Source: Glaciozyma antarctica PI12
Taxonomy: Eukaryota > Basidiomycota > Microbotryomycetes > Kriegeriales > Camptobasidiaceae
Length of the DNA stretch: 64,000 bases
Assembly (NCBI GenBank): GCA_002917775.1
Contig: KZ627161.1
Location: 1,112,467 to 1,176,466, forward strand
Reading direction: 5' to 3'
The notes under the pieces are model-generated. The model was given only the letters and a program-made list of their open reading frames with translations. It was not told the origin of the DNA and ran no database searches. The translations under genes were made by a program, and so were the position numbers. The first letter of the stretch is position 1; the number at the start of each line of letters is the position of its first letter. This document shows positions 9,740 to 21,282 of the stretch, in pieces.

Positions 9740-11222
9740 TCAAAGCTTTGGATCCGTAGTGACCTTGATGTCGTCCATTCCGCGAACGAGAGCCCTCGAG
9801 CTCGCCTCGACCGCTTCTCCAAGCTCCTTCTTCTTCCCGTCGAAAGGAGAGGCTGCAGAAGTGAGGAGCCACTTGCGAGACTGGCTGAGCCCTTCCTCGA
9901 TCATCGCTTCGATACCTGCGAAGGGAGATGAGTTCGGTGGCGAGCGAAGCAGGGAGAGGGAAAGGACGTACCCTCGATGACGTTCCAGTTGTACGAGGCG
10001 GCGATGTTGTACATGATTGTCTTGCGAGGCTGTCGAGCGAGAGAAAGTAAGTACAGCGAAGCGAGGAGCGAGGAACGAAACCGGAACGGACCTTGTAGCA
10101 CATTTCCAAGAACAATCGCGACCGCCCCTCGAGGTTACGACTCGCAAACACCTTCTCCGACACCGCGTACACCATCTTCTCGCCGTCGGTAACAGGCTCG
10201 AAACTAGGGATCGCTCCAACGCCCGCAGCGACGGTGTCCTCCATCTGCTGAGTCCACTGATCGACGCCATCAAGCGCCTTGAGGACGTATTGAGGAAAAG
10301 CAGCAATCATGTCCTTTGTCTCGGTAGGGTCGCGGTTGATGAGGTAGATGGGGGAAAGGCCTAGGCGAGAGAGAGCGTAGACGGCCGCACGAGTCGTTCC
10401 TCCTCCGCCGATGATGAAGCCGCAGTTGCCAGCAGGGAAAGGCTTCGCTTGAGATTGAAGCTCGACGGGGAGGTTCAAAACGAGCGCGTTCGCTACGCCC
10501 TCCCAGTCGGTGTTCTGGCCAACGAGAACCGTCTTGCCCTCTGCGTCTTTCTCGACGATGATCGTGTTGACTGAGCCGATCTCCTTGGCTTCGGGCTCGA
10601 GTCGGTCGAGGTACTTGGTGACGGTAACCTTGAGAGGCTGCAACCGTTTGATTTAGCTCGCGAACAGGCGGAGAGGAGCGCACAGAAGACGGACCATCGT
10701 GACAGCGGCTCCTGCGAACGTTGGTGCGCGAATGAGCTCGAGCATGTCGGAGTTGTCGATATCCTCGGTGTCGTGGAGCTCATAGCGGTTGGGTAGACCG
10801 AGCTCGGCAAAGATGTTGTTGTGGAAGGCGGGAGAGAAGCTGCGAAGGGGAGCCTCGATCAGCTGAACTCGCAAGTAGCTGGGACGCAAGAGCTCACGAG
10901 TGGGAGATGGGGAAGCCAAAGAGGTAGATGTCCTTGCGGATCTGAAGATTGCGGAGACGAGTCAGCCTCGGCTTCGACGACGGAAGAGCAGAGGACGCAC
11001 GGCCATGTCGGGGAGAAGTGCGAGGGCGGAAGGCGGTAGAAGTGGTTGTGGGCTGCGAGGAGCGGAAGTTAGGGCCACGCTGGAGAGTAACGGTGACTCG
11101 GGCATACTTGAAGTACGGAGAGGTGCGCGACAGCGGTAGGGAGCAGAAGGACAACCAGCCAAAAGTCTCTTGGGCGCCGGGCCAGCTGCTGGATCAACTT
11201 TCAGCGCGGTTTCCAGCTTCAT
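9740..11222 (-). CDS. qutB: Quinate/shikimate dehydrogenase
   Basis: This cytosolic NAD(P)-dependent enzyme oxidises quinate to 3-dehydroquinate. Exons read KDIYLFGFPISHSFSPAFHN (substrate-binding, spliced at 10838-10896), GLPNRYELHDTEDIDN, TMPLKVTVTKYLD (conserved Lys of the PLK motif), EIGSVNTII, the nucleotide-binding loop FIIGGGGTTRAAVYALSRLG, YLINRD, and the C-terminal EGIEAMIEEGLSQSRKW with the usual E..L.Q...W ending. Stop is at 9740. The ATG at 11222 (MKLETALKVDPAAGPAPKRL) and the small first exons before KDIYLFG are less certain. It diverges from the qutG-like gene across about 240 bp containing a perfect inverted repeat. Confidence 0.87.
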
Positions 11223-11457
11223 TCCACGCTCGGTGGATCCTTGTACGACGCCGGTCGCTTCGATAGTTTGATTTTTTAACAGGACAGAAAGAACGCCTCC
11301 CTGGTCGTCGAGCCTGCCTGGTGAGAAGCAAAATTTAAACTGCAAGTACCTACGTTTCCATACGGCAATTAAATTTTGAGGGGAGGTCCTGTCTTCTCCC
11401 CAACGCTCCCGACGTTGCGCAACGACCAGCCACGCCCAAAGCCCAGCTCCAGCAAGA
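11223..11457. promoter_or_regulatory. Divergent promoter of quinate dehydrogenase and qutG-like genes, with inverted repeat
   Basis: These 235 bp hold no gene. CAAAATTTAA at 11329-11338 is repeated as its exact reverse complement TTAAATTTTG at 11369-11378, separated by 30 bp. AT-rich symmetrical elements stand out in this GC-rich genome and may be a paired protein-binding site, though no factor is known. Confidence 0.45.
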
Positions 11458-13002
11458 ATGGATCACGACCTGGATCTGACCGAGATCCACCGCTTCGCCG
11501 CTCAGCTCTCCATCGAAGCTGGTTCCTACCTCCGCGATCAGGCTCTTGCTCGTGCTTCGCGCACGCACGCGTACGATCTCGAGCTGGTCATCAAGGAGAA
11601 TGCGGCCGACCTTGTCACGAAGGCCGATATGCACGCGGAGGCGATGATCTCGGACGCCATTCGGGCACGCTTTCCTCAACACAAGTGAGCGCGTTTCGCC
11701 TGTGCCAGCGGGGTCGGAAGCTGATTAGGCGGCCTTACTTTTTGCGCGCAGGATTATCGGTGAAGAGAGCTACAGTGCTGGTCAGGACAAGCGGTTCTTG
11801 CTCGACGATGTGAGTCAGAGGGGGAGTGTGGGGTAGCTGGATGGGGAGAGCTCAAGGTCGCGGGTGCTGAGCGCGGAGGGGTGGGGCTGGTGTTAAACGC
11901 TTGTAGCAGGGGGAGAGGACTAGGAGGAGCTGCTAGCAATGGTGCTGAGCCGGCCGAGAAGAAGAACGGTTGCTGACTCGCTACGCGCAGGATCCGACAT
12001 GGATCATCGACCCTCTCGACGGAGTAAGCTCTCGTCCGCCTGGTATCTGCGAGCTCAGCTGAACAGTCGCTCTTCACAGACTGTCAACTTTGTGCACCTC
12101 TTCCCCGCCTGCTGCGTCTCCGTAGGATTCTGCGTCAAGTGAGCTCTCCCTTCTCCTTTCTCAGGAACCTCTGCAGGTCCTCTGGGAACCAGTGCTAACC
12201 TCCGCCACCCGCCACAGCAAAAAGCCCGTAGCTGGCGCCATCTTCGCCCCTCTCCTAGGTGGCCTGCACCCGACCAACGCCTCGGGCACGCTGTACTCGG
12301 CCGCCCTCTCGCACGGCGCCTGGTCAACCCCCATCTCCTTCCCCTTCGACCCCTCCGTCCTTCTACCGCCTCTCACCAGCCCGTCCTACGCCTCTCTCAA
12401 GCCCGTGCCCTTCCATCACTCCGTCCAGCTCCCCTATCTTCCCCCACCGCCCATCCCCGCGGAGGCGCCAAAGGGATGCTTGTTCACGGCAGAGTGGGGT
12501 AAGGCGAGAGCGGACGCGCCTGGGAGTAACCTTACGAAGAAGGTCGCCACTTTTTGGAACATGGCCGCCGAGGTGGGAGGGCGGGACGGGAAGGGAGGGA
12601 TGGTGCACGGCGTGCGATCGCTTGGGAGTGCGGCGCTCGACATGGCGTACGTCGCTACGGGTGCTGTAGATATGTACGTTCTTCTCCAGTTCCTCCCTGC
12701 GTTTCTCGCTGACCATCCTGCGCGCTGATTTCAGATTCTGGGAAGCAGGCTGCTGGGAATGGGACGTGTGCGCGGGCATCATCCTCGTCAGCGAAGCAGG
12801 AGGTCGCGTCGTCCCTTCGCAACCGCCAAAAAACCTCTCCTCTACCTCCCCTATTCCGGACGCCGACTTGGGATCGCGCCTCTATCTCGCGATTCGCCCG
12901 TGCTCTGCGACGGAGAACCAGACGGTGGTCGAGGCGCAGGACAGGCTCATTCGGGAGGTGTGGAGGAGGGCGGAGAACCTGGACTATGTTCGGCCACAGT
13001 AG
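11458..13002 (+). CDS. qutG: Inositol monophosphatase family protein, QutG-like
   Basis: A metal-dependent phosphatase-fold protein of about 400 residues. Start at 11458 (MDHDLDLTEIHRFAAQLSIE). Motifs in order: DLVTKADMHAEAMISDAI, IIGEESYSAGQ, the metal-binding DPTWIIDPLDGTVNFVH (complete Asp and Thr ligands, split by an intron at the DG/T junction), CVNKKPVAGAIFAPLL and the late motif GCWEWDVCAGIILVSEAGG. The segment between FAPLL and the late motif is longer than in simple monophosphatases, as in QutG. Introns are short and canonical. In Aspergillus and Neurospora the qutG/qa-x homologue sits in the quinate cluster but its substrate is unknown; the placement here repeats that linkage. Confidence 0.87.
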
Positions 13003-13300
13003 ACGCGAAGCCACGGCCTCAAGGAGATGCAAGTAGACGTAAATATTGATTGCGTTTTGCTTCCGGAGCTATCTCTTCGCCTACTGCTCTCGCTGCGGTC
13101 TAGCTATCAGCAACCCGACTCTCAATACGCGCAGCGCAACACTGCTCAGCAGAAGAACTCGCAAAGAAAAAGCGGGGGGAGGCGCTGACAGCGCTGATCA
13201 GTTCATCCTGGCTGATCTCGCACGTCGCCGCGGCCTCCTCCTTCTCCTCCCCCCACGCCTCTCCGCTCCCATCCCGCCTTTCCCCAGCTCCGTATCCGCC

Positions 13301-14028
13301 ATGGTCTCCACCACCGACGCTCGCGGCATTACTCGTCTCTCCAAGGTCGACCCCAACGACGGCAAGAACCCGCGCGACACCAAGACGTTCCTCCTGCTCT
13401 CAGGACCCAACCACAACTTGTTCGGCGAGCGTGACCCCAAGCAGTGAGTCCTAGTAACAGCCACACGCGTCGGCACTGCAGCAGGCGCGGAGGACGAGGG
13501 TGGGAAGCTCAGCTGATGGACTTGTAGGTACGGAACCACGACCCTTGCTGAGATTGAGGAGGGCCTCGCTGCGGTAGCAGCAGAGCTAGGCTACAAGATT
13601 GTTTGCGCCCAAACCAACTCGGAAGGCGAGATGGTCGACCTCGTGCGTTTCCCTCTCTGCTCCCTCTTGACCCCTCTAACGCGTCTCGTCCGCCAGATCC
13701 ATTACGCCCGCTGCCTCGGTGGAGTCGTTATGAACCCCGGCGCGTACGCGCACTACTCCTACGCGCTACACGACGCGATTGACGCGGTTACGGTGCCCGT
13801 CGTCGAGGTGCATATTTCAAACGTCTATGCAAGGGAGGCGTTCAGACACAAGTCGGTGACGGCGCCGGCGGTGGCGGGGTACATTGCTGGATGTGGGATC
13901 TTGGGCTACGAGGTGAGTTTCGGGCGAGATTGGTGGGGAGGGAGCTGATGGAGTTGTGCCTGCAGTTGGGGTTGAGGGTGGCTATCCAGCGGGTCAAGGA
14001 GCAGGAGGAGGTTGCTGCGAAGCCGTAG
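13301..14028 (+). CDS. qutE: Catabolic 3-dehydroquinase, type II
   Basis: This enzyme dehydrates 3-dehydroquinate to 3-dehydroshikimate, the second step of quinate breakdown. The product is about 178 residues in four exons. Type II hallmarks are LLLSGPNHNLFGERDPKQYG (catalytic Tyr49), ivCAQTNSEGE, VVMNPGAYAHYSYALHDAI, VVEVHISNVYAREAFRHKS (catalytic His near 125) and AVAGYIAGCGILGYE. An N-terminal extension of about 25 residues precedes the usual start of the fold; Met at 13301 is the only good initiator. It is unrelated to the type I domain in the repressor upstream, consistent with a dedicated catabolic enzyme. Confidence 0.93.
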
Positions 14029-14433
14029 ATACACATCTGGAATGCTGCATCATGACTGAGTAGCAGGGCGCGAGGACTTTGAGGTGGTCGACAAGCTTGA
14101 GCGCAAATCGTCTTTCCGGCGCGTGCGAAGCCTCGAAAAAGGATCTAGACCCAAGCGAATCAACAGCTCTGCCTGCTTAACGACGGAAGAGCTTTACGGC
14201 AGCCACAACCTGCGAGCGACGTTGGGGGCGTCTCCTGCGAAGGGGATGGAGCGAGAGCAGCGAAGCGAAGGCTGAGGGCCTTTCCGACTTCGACGGAACG
14301 ACCAAACGAGTGTGGTAGAGTGCAGGAATAGCTAAACAAGTACAGCACATACACATCCCTCCTCCGCACCCCGCTGCGAGAGTCCCTCGCCCCCATATCG
14401 GTACATCCCTCTCCACTCCCGCGACCTCGCCTG
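14029..14433. other. Convergent intergenic stretch
   Basis: About 400 bp between the ends of the 3-dehydroquinase gene and the first membrane-protein gene. It should hold two facing 3' untranslated regions. No gene, RNA or repeat was seen. Confidence 0.5.
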
Positions 14434-15711
14434 TCACGCCTGCTTCCCCTTCCCCAACGCCATCTCATCCTCCGGCTCCAGAATGATTGGTAGGTCGGTT
14501 GCGGTCGATGCTGAGGGTGGCTGGGAGGAGAGTGGGGAGGCGGTGACCTGGGAGCGGGAGCGAGGACGGGAGAAGACGACCTCCTTCGCTTGAAGCTTTC
14601 GAGCCTCGTCGGCGCTCATCAGGACCTGCGGAGATAAGTTTAGTACTTGCGAGAAAGGAACCGAGAGAACAGGCACGCACGGGAGCGTAGACGACGTATT
14701 TCTGCTCTGTCGGCGAGGTGGCGGCGGGAGGAGGAGGGAAGGAGGTGTGTGAAGGCGAGGAGGGAGTGAGGGAAAGGAGAGGAAGGTCGGCTCCCAAGTT
14801 CGCTGAAAATTCATCTACGGGACTGGGGAGGAGGAAGATCCTCGACGGTCGTTTCCCGCTCGACGGAGAGGGCGCTTCCCTCGAGCTCCCGTTGTCCGAG
14901 GCATGTCGGTCCCGCGTGTTTATCGACAGGCCCTTGCGGCCTCCTCGTTTTGACAAAGCGGTGTAGAACTGAAGAACCTTGAGAGCGGCACATCCTCGGA
15001 CGATGATGATCACCGCAAGGCAGACGGTAAGGGTCGAGCAGAACCCTCTCCACTGCTCCTCGCAGGCCTCTACGCTCCAGCCGAAGAGGTCGAAAGAAGT
15101 GGCGATCTCGGAGTTGGAGAGGGTTTCGCAGAGGGAGGCGGGGGAGGTCGAGGAGAAGGTGAGGAAGGTCGCGACGACGAGGAGTGAGAGTTCGGCGAGC
15201 TGTGCGGGTGTCATTAGCTTGGCACCTCCTGCTTCGGGGTGAGGACTCACGAGGGAAAGGAAGGAGTGGAGAGAGAAGAGTCGGAGGAAGGGGAGGGTTG
15301 ACTGGGGAGGGCGTTAGCTGGCCGCACCAGAAGGATGGGGGAGAACTCACCCGGAGAGCACCCACGAACCCAAGAGCCGCCACAAAGGCGCTCGACAGTG
15401 CCCAGAACCTCCCAATCCCCACCAAGGCACGCACTGCCTCCAGTTTGACCCTCCATTCCCCCTCTGCGTGTCCGAACGGGTCAGCGCTTTGTCTCCGCCT
15501 TCACCGCTCCGACGCACCTCCATCCTCGTCCTCGATCGTCCCTCTGATAGTTGAAGACAGGCTCCCTAAAACGCCCGAGAGATAGAGCTGGAAGAGAAAG
15601 GACGTCCTGCGGTTGCCGAGGGTCAGGATGGGCAAGGAGAGGCTGGAGCTGGACGCCGAGAGCTCACGCTGCGATCCCCAGAACGAGGTTCCTTCCCTTG
15701 ATTGCCGCCAT
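14434..15711 (-). CDS. Multi-pass membrane protein, paralogue of its neighbour
   Basis: Unrecognised family. Start at 15711 with MAAIKGRNLVLGIAA, spliced to TSFLFQLYLSGVLGSL. Predicted helices follow: VRALVGIGRFWALSSAFVAA, STLPFLRLFSLHSFLSL, LAELSLLVVATFLTFSS and VCLAVIIIVRGCAALKVLQF. Between the third and fourth lies FGWSVEACEEQWRGF, shared with the next gene. The C-terminal half is serine/proline-rich, probably cytosolic and disordered, ending DEMALGKGKQA at 14434. Several short introns split the helices. The next gene downstream on the plus coordinate has the same layout, so the pair looks like a tandem duplication. Function cannot be stated. Confidence 0.7.
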
Positions 15712-15979
15712 CGCACTTTAACAGAGAAGGGAGGGCACTGCGGCTGGGACGGCTGTTGCGGAGGTGATGGGGAAGGGAAGACCTCCGCCGGCTGACTTGC
15801 GGATGCGAAGTCGCTCAGCTCAACCTCAGCCACCGTCTCCGCTTCGCCCAGAACAAGCTGCAAACCCTGCGATGACAATACAAAGGCGCTACACAGTAGA
15901 TCCTAAAACAAGTGATGGATGCGACTAGCTATGTACACACTGACGGACTGACCCCCCGCCTCACAACCCTTCCCCCTCC

Positions 15980-17267
15980 CTACGCCGACCAATCCTTCTC
16001 CCTTCCTTCCTCCTCCTCCACCGGACCCATCTCCTCATCCAGCATCAACGATCTCCGCCTCCCACCGCTCGTCGTCTCGCTTCTCGACCTCATTCTCCGC
16101 AGCGACACTTCCGCCTCGAACGCGTCCTCGTAGATGGGCGGCGGACTGCTCGTCTGAATCGAGCTACGACTGGGAGAGGTGCTGAGGATGTGAGTCGGGC
16201 GTTGTTGAGAGCTTGTGCTGGAGAAGGCCGTGGCGTCGGAGGAGGTGCTGGATGATGAAGCTCGTCGAGCGGAGCGGGATTTGTTGGGCGAAGAGTGGTA
16301 GGAAGAAGGGGAGGTGGAGGTCGCGGAGGAAGGGTCGAAGCAAACGGGTACGAGGACGAGGCGAGGTCGGTTTGGAGGAGGGTGCGAGAGCGAATGAGAC
16401 TTGAACCTCCCGCTCGTCGTCGGTCGTTCCGCCGGAGGAAGCGAGCTAGACCTCGCTGGTCGTCCACCCGAGACCGTAGATCCCCTCCGCCTTCCCGCCA
16501 TCTTCTCCCTCTTCGCATCGCGCGCATCGAACCAGTCGCTCGACCTGCCACTCAGTCCCGCCCTGTTCCGCTCCATCTCTCCCGCATGCTCAAACGCCGC
16601 CCAGACGCCGTAAGCCCTGACGAGGACCACGGCGGCTCCAGTCCCCAGTAGCACGATCATCCCCTGACGCCAGTTCTCCTCGCAGCTCTCCACACCCCAC
16701 ACGACCACCTCAACTCCCTTCATCCCCCACCCCGTCGTCCCCGCCCTCCCCTCTCGTTCCCTCATGCTTGTCGTAGCGCCGAACAGCTCTCCGCGAGTGA
16801 GTTCCTCGCAAAGGAGGTCCGAGAAGCGCGAGGAGAGAGAGGGGGAGAAGGTGAGGAGGAGGGTGGAAAGGAGGAGGAGGAGGGCTGCGAACCAGTCGAG
16901 GAGGGAGCCGACGGCGAAGAGGTGGATGAGTTGCGGGTTGGCCTGCGTAGGACGGGGAGAGTCAGCGCTGGGTCCCTGTGACCCGCCTCACCCGAGTATT
17001 GAGCTGCCTTGGAGGGGTAGGGAAGGGAGAGCGTACCTTGAAGATGCCAACTAGGCCACAGGATGCTACGACGACGTTGCAAGCCGACCAGCGGAGGAGG
17101 AGAGTCGCCAGCGTGCTCGCGATCGCTGCCCCCGTACTGGGATCGAAATCCAGCTCGAGAGCTTCAGCCTCAGCAAAGGCAGTGTGGCGCCATGCGGCCA
17201 GGAAGACTCCAACGTTGCCGGAGAGAGTCCCGGAGGCGAAGAGAGTGGTGGTGAATCGTGTTGTCAT
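15980..17267 (-). CDS. Multi-pass membrane protein, paralogue of 14434-15711
   Basis: Unrecognised family. Start at 17267 (MTTRFTTTLFASGTLSGNVG). Helices lie in STLATLLLRWSACNVVVASC, FAALLLLLSTLLLTFS and QGMIVLLGTGAAVVLVRAYG. An intron near 16945-17038 joins CGLVGIFK to ANPQLIHLFAVGSLLDWF. The signature VVVWGVESCEENWRQGM matches FGWSVEACEEQWRGF of the neighbouring gene in position and spacing before the last helix. The long tail is rich in Ser, Arg and Pro and ends with an acidic EEEEGREKDWSA. Same strand and about 270 bp from its paralogue, consistent with tandem duplication followed by strong divergence. Confidence 0.75.
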
Positions 17268-17795
17268 GCTGGGTCGAGAGGGTTCGGAGAGGGGAGGCCG
17301 AGCCTGGTGAGAAGATGAGCTCTGGGAGACTTGGGAAGGGCGCGCGGGGGATGAACGTACCTCTAGTTGTTGGTGTGGTATCGCTGCTGCGCCTTGAAGG
17401 TGGTTGGGGCGGAACAAGGGAGTGGGAGGAAGGAGAAAGGGACGGAAATCGTCGCTGAGGTTTCGGTGTGTCTTGGTGCGAGTCTTCTTCAGGAGATGAA
17501 AGACGTATCGAAGCTCTGGAAATGGCCAGTTCGTAGTGGAGAAAATCACAGCTCCAGAGGAGGGAGACGAACCAAGAGAAGGGATCGCACGAACTCATGA
17601 CTGATCCCCTCATGAAGGTCCAGCTGACTTGCACAACATCCTGAAGCAGCGAGAGCGAGCACTCTAAACGACGAGATTGATGTGCGTATTAATACAATCC
17701 AAGGCCAGCGCCTCCTTCTAAACCATCGAGCTGCAAAAAACGATCCTGCGATCCCTCTCCTCCAACTCGAACGACGACGGGAAAGAACGCTCCGG
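17268..17795. other. Intergenic stretch, upstream of a membrane-protein gene and downstream of MGM101
   Basis: About 530 bp containing the 5' flank of the minus-strand membrane-protein gene and the 3' flank of MGM101. A GT...AG pair upstream of the ATG could be a 5' leader intron. No coding signal was found. Confidence 0.4.
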
Positions 17796-19067
17796 TTCAG
17801 TGCCCATGTCCGGACTTGACTTCGATGAGAGGGTATTCGAACTTGTTGCCCTTCTTTCGCCAGCGCTGCTGCCTGGGAGGGAAGTGGAGGAGTCAGCAAA
17901 GGTCAAAGATGCGACAAGCACGGCAAAGCGCACTTTTTCTTCGTCGAAGCGTGCTCAGTCATCGCAGCATGACAGTGAGTCGCCTTGAAAACGCGGATGA
18001 ACGCAGGATCCCTGTCGAGAAACCTTGATCAGCGACGGATTCCGACGAACGAAAGGGAGATGATCGCACCAAAGCTCGCTGGCGATTCCGAGATCCTTGC
18101 AGCAGCGCATCAGAGCGTTACTCTTGCACCCCTCCGTCGCAGTCGGCAGTCCCTCGGCATTGAAGAACGTCTGCTCTCCCCTCGCAACCGAAACCAGCCT
18201 GGACAGGAAGAACACGCCGCGTCAGCTTCCGCCACTCGCTCGCATCGGATTCAGAGAAAGAAGCGTACCGTCCACCAGCAACGAGGCCCCATTCACGACT
18301 GACCATCATCTTCAGCACCGTCATCTCCCCACGCGGTACCATTCCCCAGCCACCAGGTCCGAAGGCCTGGTTCAGGATCCGCCGGTACAAAATCTCGGGG
18401 AGGTACAGCAGTCCATCTGCACGCAATAACGAGCTCGTCAGCTGCCATTCCTCCCCCTTCACTCTCGCCTGAACAGCTCGACTCCTGTCCCTCGAAAGAA
18501 AGCACGAGCCCACTCACCCGGCTTGATCTCAATCTCATTCGGCAACAACGGGCGCATCAACAACGACGCGGCCCTCTCCGAAAACGGCTGCGCTGACAAG
18601 CCATGGTAGCTCGTACTCCAGTCGATCTCCTTTTGCGCCTGAGGGATCTCAAGCGGGACGGTCGCGTACGTCGGCGCGGGTGCAGTGGTCTGGGCGATGG
18701 AAGGGCCGGCGGGGAAGCCGGTGGAGGTGGAGGGGAAGGCGGAGGAGGTGGTCGAGGCGAGTGTGGTGGGTGCAGCGAAGGAGGAGGGGGCGAGGGCGGG
18801 AGAGGCGTGCGTCGGAGGCAGAGGGATTTCGGGCAGTAGGTCGTCCATTCCTGATTCGTCGAGCATATCGGCGGCGCTGAAATCTGCAGCGCTAAAGGAG
18901 GCGCTGGGTGGAGAGGCCTTGGCGAGGGCAGGGGCGGCGGAGGGAGTGGCCTTGACGGGAGAGGGAGTGGCTTTGGCGGCGACTGGCTTGCGAACGTAGG
19001 CCTTCCTGGGAGATGCTGCCGTGGATGCAGCGCGAGCGATTGGACGCAGTGCTTTGAGCGAGTTCAT
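17796..19067 (-). CDS. MGM101: Mitochondrial genome maintenance protein MGM101
   Basis: MGM101 is a mitochondrial nucleoid single-stranded-DNA annealing protein related to Rad52. The ATG at 19067 begins [20 protein letters not shown], an Arg/Ala/Ser-rich presequence, then a low-complexity Ala/Pro/Ser linker of about 130 residues. The conserved core reads [77 protein letters not shown] and [12 protein letters not shown], ending [19 protein letters not shown] at 17796. Four to five introns were resolved by continuity of the conserved core. The linker is longer than in budding yeast. It diverges from RPF1 on the other side. Confidence 0.92.
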
Positions 19068-19432
19068 TGTCCGATGTCGTGGAGTGGAGTCGAGAGAAGA
19101 GCTCGAGGAGAGGGTGAAGTGGACGAAAATATCCGAATATAATGTCAGCCCCCCCTCCGATTTCAGAGCCAAAAATAAAAATGAATATTTGCAGTCTCTT
19201 TCCAGCTTTCTTCCTCAGCTTCCTCCATCAACCGGACTCGACTTTGTTGGAACAGATCCAGCAGCGCAGAGTAGGCCAAACACTCAGCTCGACCCCAGCG
19301 CCCTTCCTCCGCGCCAAACTTCGTCCAGCTCGACTCAGTCCAGCTCTCCGAAGAACTCTCCCCTCTTCCTCCTCCCAGACCTCTCTCTCCGTTCCACCAC
19401 CCCCACTACCTCTCTTCCGACTCGCGCCCACC

Positions 19433-21282
19433 ATGCCTGTTCTCGACGGCGACATTAGCACCGTGCGCAACAAGATCGTGCGAGGGCAGCTTCTCGCGAA
19501 GCAGAAGAAGGAGAAGAACCAGGCGAAGCTCCGCAAGAGGATCGCGAGGAAGGAGGCAGAGAACCGAGGGGAGGAGGTCGAACGAGGTAAGCTTATCCTT
19601 CGTGTGATGCCGCTGCAACTCACTCGCGCGCGTCCTCGTCGAGAAGAACTTCAAGCTGACCCCTCTCTCTCCCTCCAGGATGGACCCGCACGATTGAGAA
19701 CACCAAGGAGTGGCTTGGAGACTCGGAGGAGTACAGCGACCCTCGCACGCGTCCCGCCAAGGTCGAAGTCGACGCCGAAACCGGCGATGTACGCGTCGAC
19801 CTTGGCTCCCTCGCGACCCTCTTTCCCGCTCAGCCTGAACCCTCGACGTCCGACGCTCCCGCCCCTCTCGAGCCCAAGATCCTCATTACCACCAGCCCCG
19901 GAAAGCCTTCCGGTCCCCTCACGAAGGACTTCTTGGACGACCTTCAGGCGTTGTTGGGCGGCAAGTCGCGCGCGGATATCGTCCCAAGGAGGAGTCCCAA
20001 GTTTGAGCTGGGCAAGGTTGCGCGCTGGGCGAGGGGCAGGGGATACGGAGCTATTGCTGTTGTGGGAGAGGACCACCAAAAGCCGAGTGAGTTCACGTTT
20101 GGTTCCATTCTTCGAGGAATCGCAACTGATGCCAAACTCGCTTCGCAGCTACCCTCACTCTCTCACTCCTCCCTCACGGACCGACTGCCCACTTCCGCCT
20201 CACTGGCGTGATGCTTTCCAAGGACATCAGGGTACGCTCGCCTCCTCCCTCCTCCCACGCTTCGCTAACCTGCGCCTCGCACAGAACCACGCCAAATCGA
20301 CTTCGCACCCTCCCGAACTCGTCCTCAACCACTTCTCCACCCCTCTCGGTCTCTCCCTCGCCTCCCTCCTCTCGCACCTCTTCCTCCCTCCTTCGACCGC
20401 CGAAGTCCTCGCCGCACAAGGGTACCAAGGTCGGCAAGTCGTTCTCGCGCAAAACTCTCGCGACTTCGTGTTCATCCGGCGGTACCGCTACATGTTCGCG
20501 CTCAAGAGCCACGCGCTTGGGAGTAAGAAGAAGGTCGGATTGGAGAGGCAGGGACCTGCGAACGCCGATGAAGACGACACGATCAAGGCGCGCTTCCAGG
20601 AAATTGGACCTCGGATGACGGTCAAGATGCGTTGGATTCGGAGGGGAGCGTTGGGCGAGACGGGGGACGAGAGGAAGGAGCGAGAGATGGCGGAGAAGGG
20701 TGAAGGAGGGATCGTCGAGGGAGGAGAGGACGAGGAGGGGGATATCGACCTCAACGAGACGGGAGGAACGAACGAGGGGGCTCAGGATGCCGACGACGCG
20801 GCGGAGGAGAAGGAGGCGGCCAAGGCGATCGGTCTCGACGAGAAGGACGCCGACGGCCAGCCCAACTTCGATTTCGCTGCTGCCGCCGCTGAAGCCGAGG
20901 CGTCTCGCGCTGCAGGACCTTCGACGACGGAGAAGCCTTCGAAGCCCGTCAAGCGCCCTCGGACGATCCCTCGCAAGCGCAAGCTCCCTTACCATGCCCT
21001 CCTTCGTCCTCCGCCTTCGCCGAGCCCTGAACCGGGGTACCAGGAGTCCGAGGCGGTCCCGCTGCCGAGCAAGGATGGCAAGATCAAGGAGAGCAGTTTG
21101 TTGAGTACGGTTGGGAAGACGTGGCATGCTGGAAAGGGGGAGGGAGGTGTCAGGGAGGGCAAGAAGAGGCGCGAGTGGGGTTGGGAGGTGAGTTGCTTTC
21201 GCTTGAGGTTGCGTGAGCAGACGCTGATGATGGTGATGCGCAGGCGAGGATGCAAGTCAGCAGGCGCAAGTTCTTCCTCTAG
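19433..21282 (+). CDS. RPF1: Ribosome production factor 1, Brix domain protein
   Basis: A nucleolar factor for 60S subunit assembly. Start at 19433 (MPVLDGDISTVRNKIVRGQL), followed by a Lys/Arg-rich stretch, RTIENTKEW, and the Brix domain: PKILITTSPGKPSGPLTKDF, RGRGYGAIAVVGEDHQKP, LPHGPTAHFRLTGV, GRQVVLAQNSRDFVFIRRYR and FQEIGPRMTVKMRWIRRG. The C-terminus is an acidic and proline-rich extension, closing WEARMQVSRRKFFL after a last intron at about 21189-21243. Introns also lie near 19587-19678 and 20088-20148. The gene is divergently paired with MGM101. Confidence 0.92.

Noticed and set aside
20174-21127. 317-codon open frame antisense to RPF1
   Set aside because: Arg/Leu-rich shadow of the acidic RPF1 tail; the sense strand carries the Brix domain.
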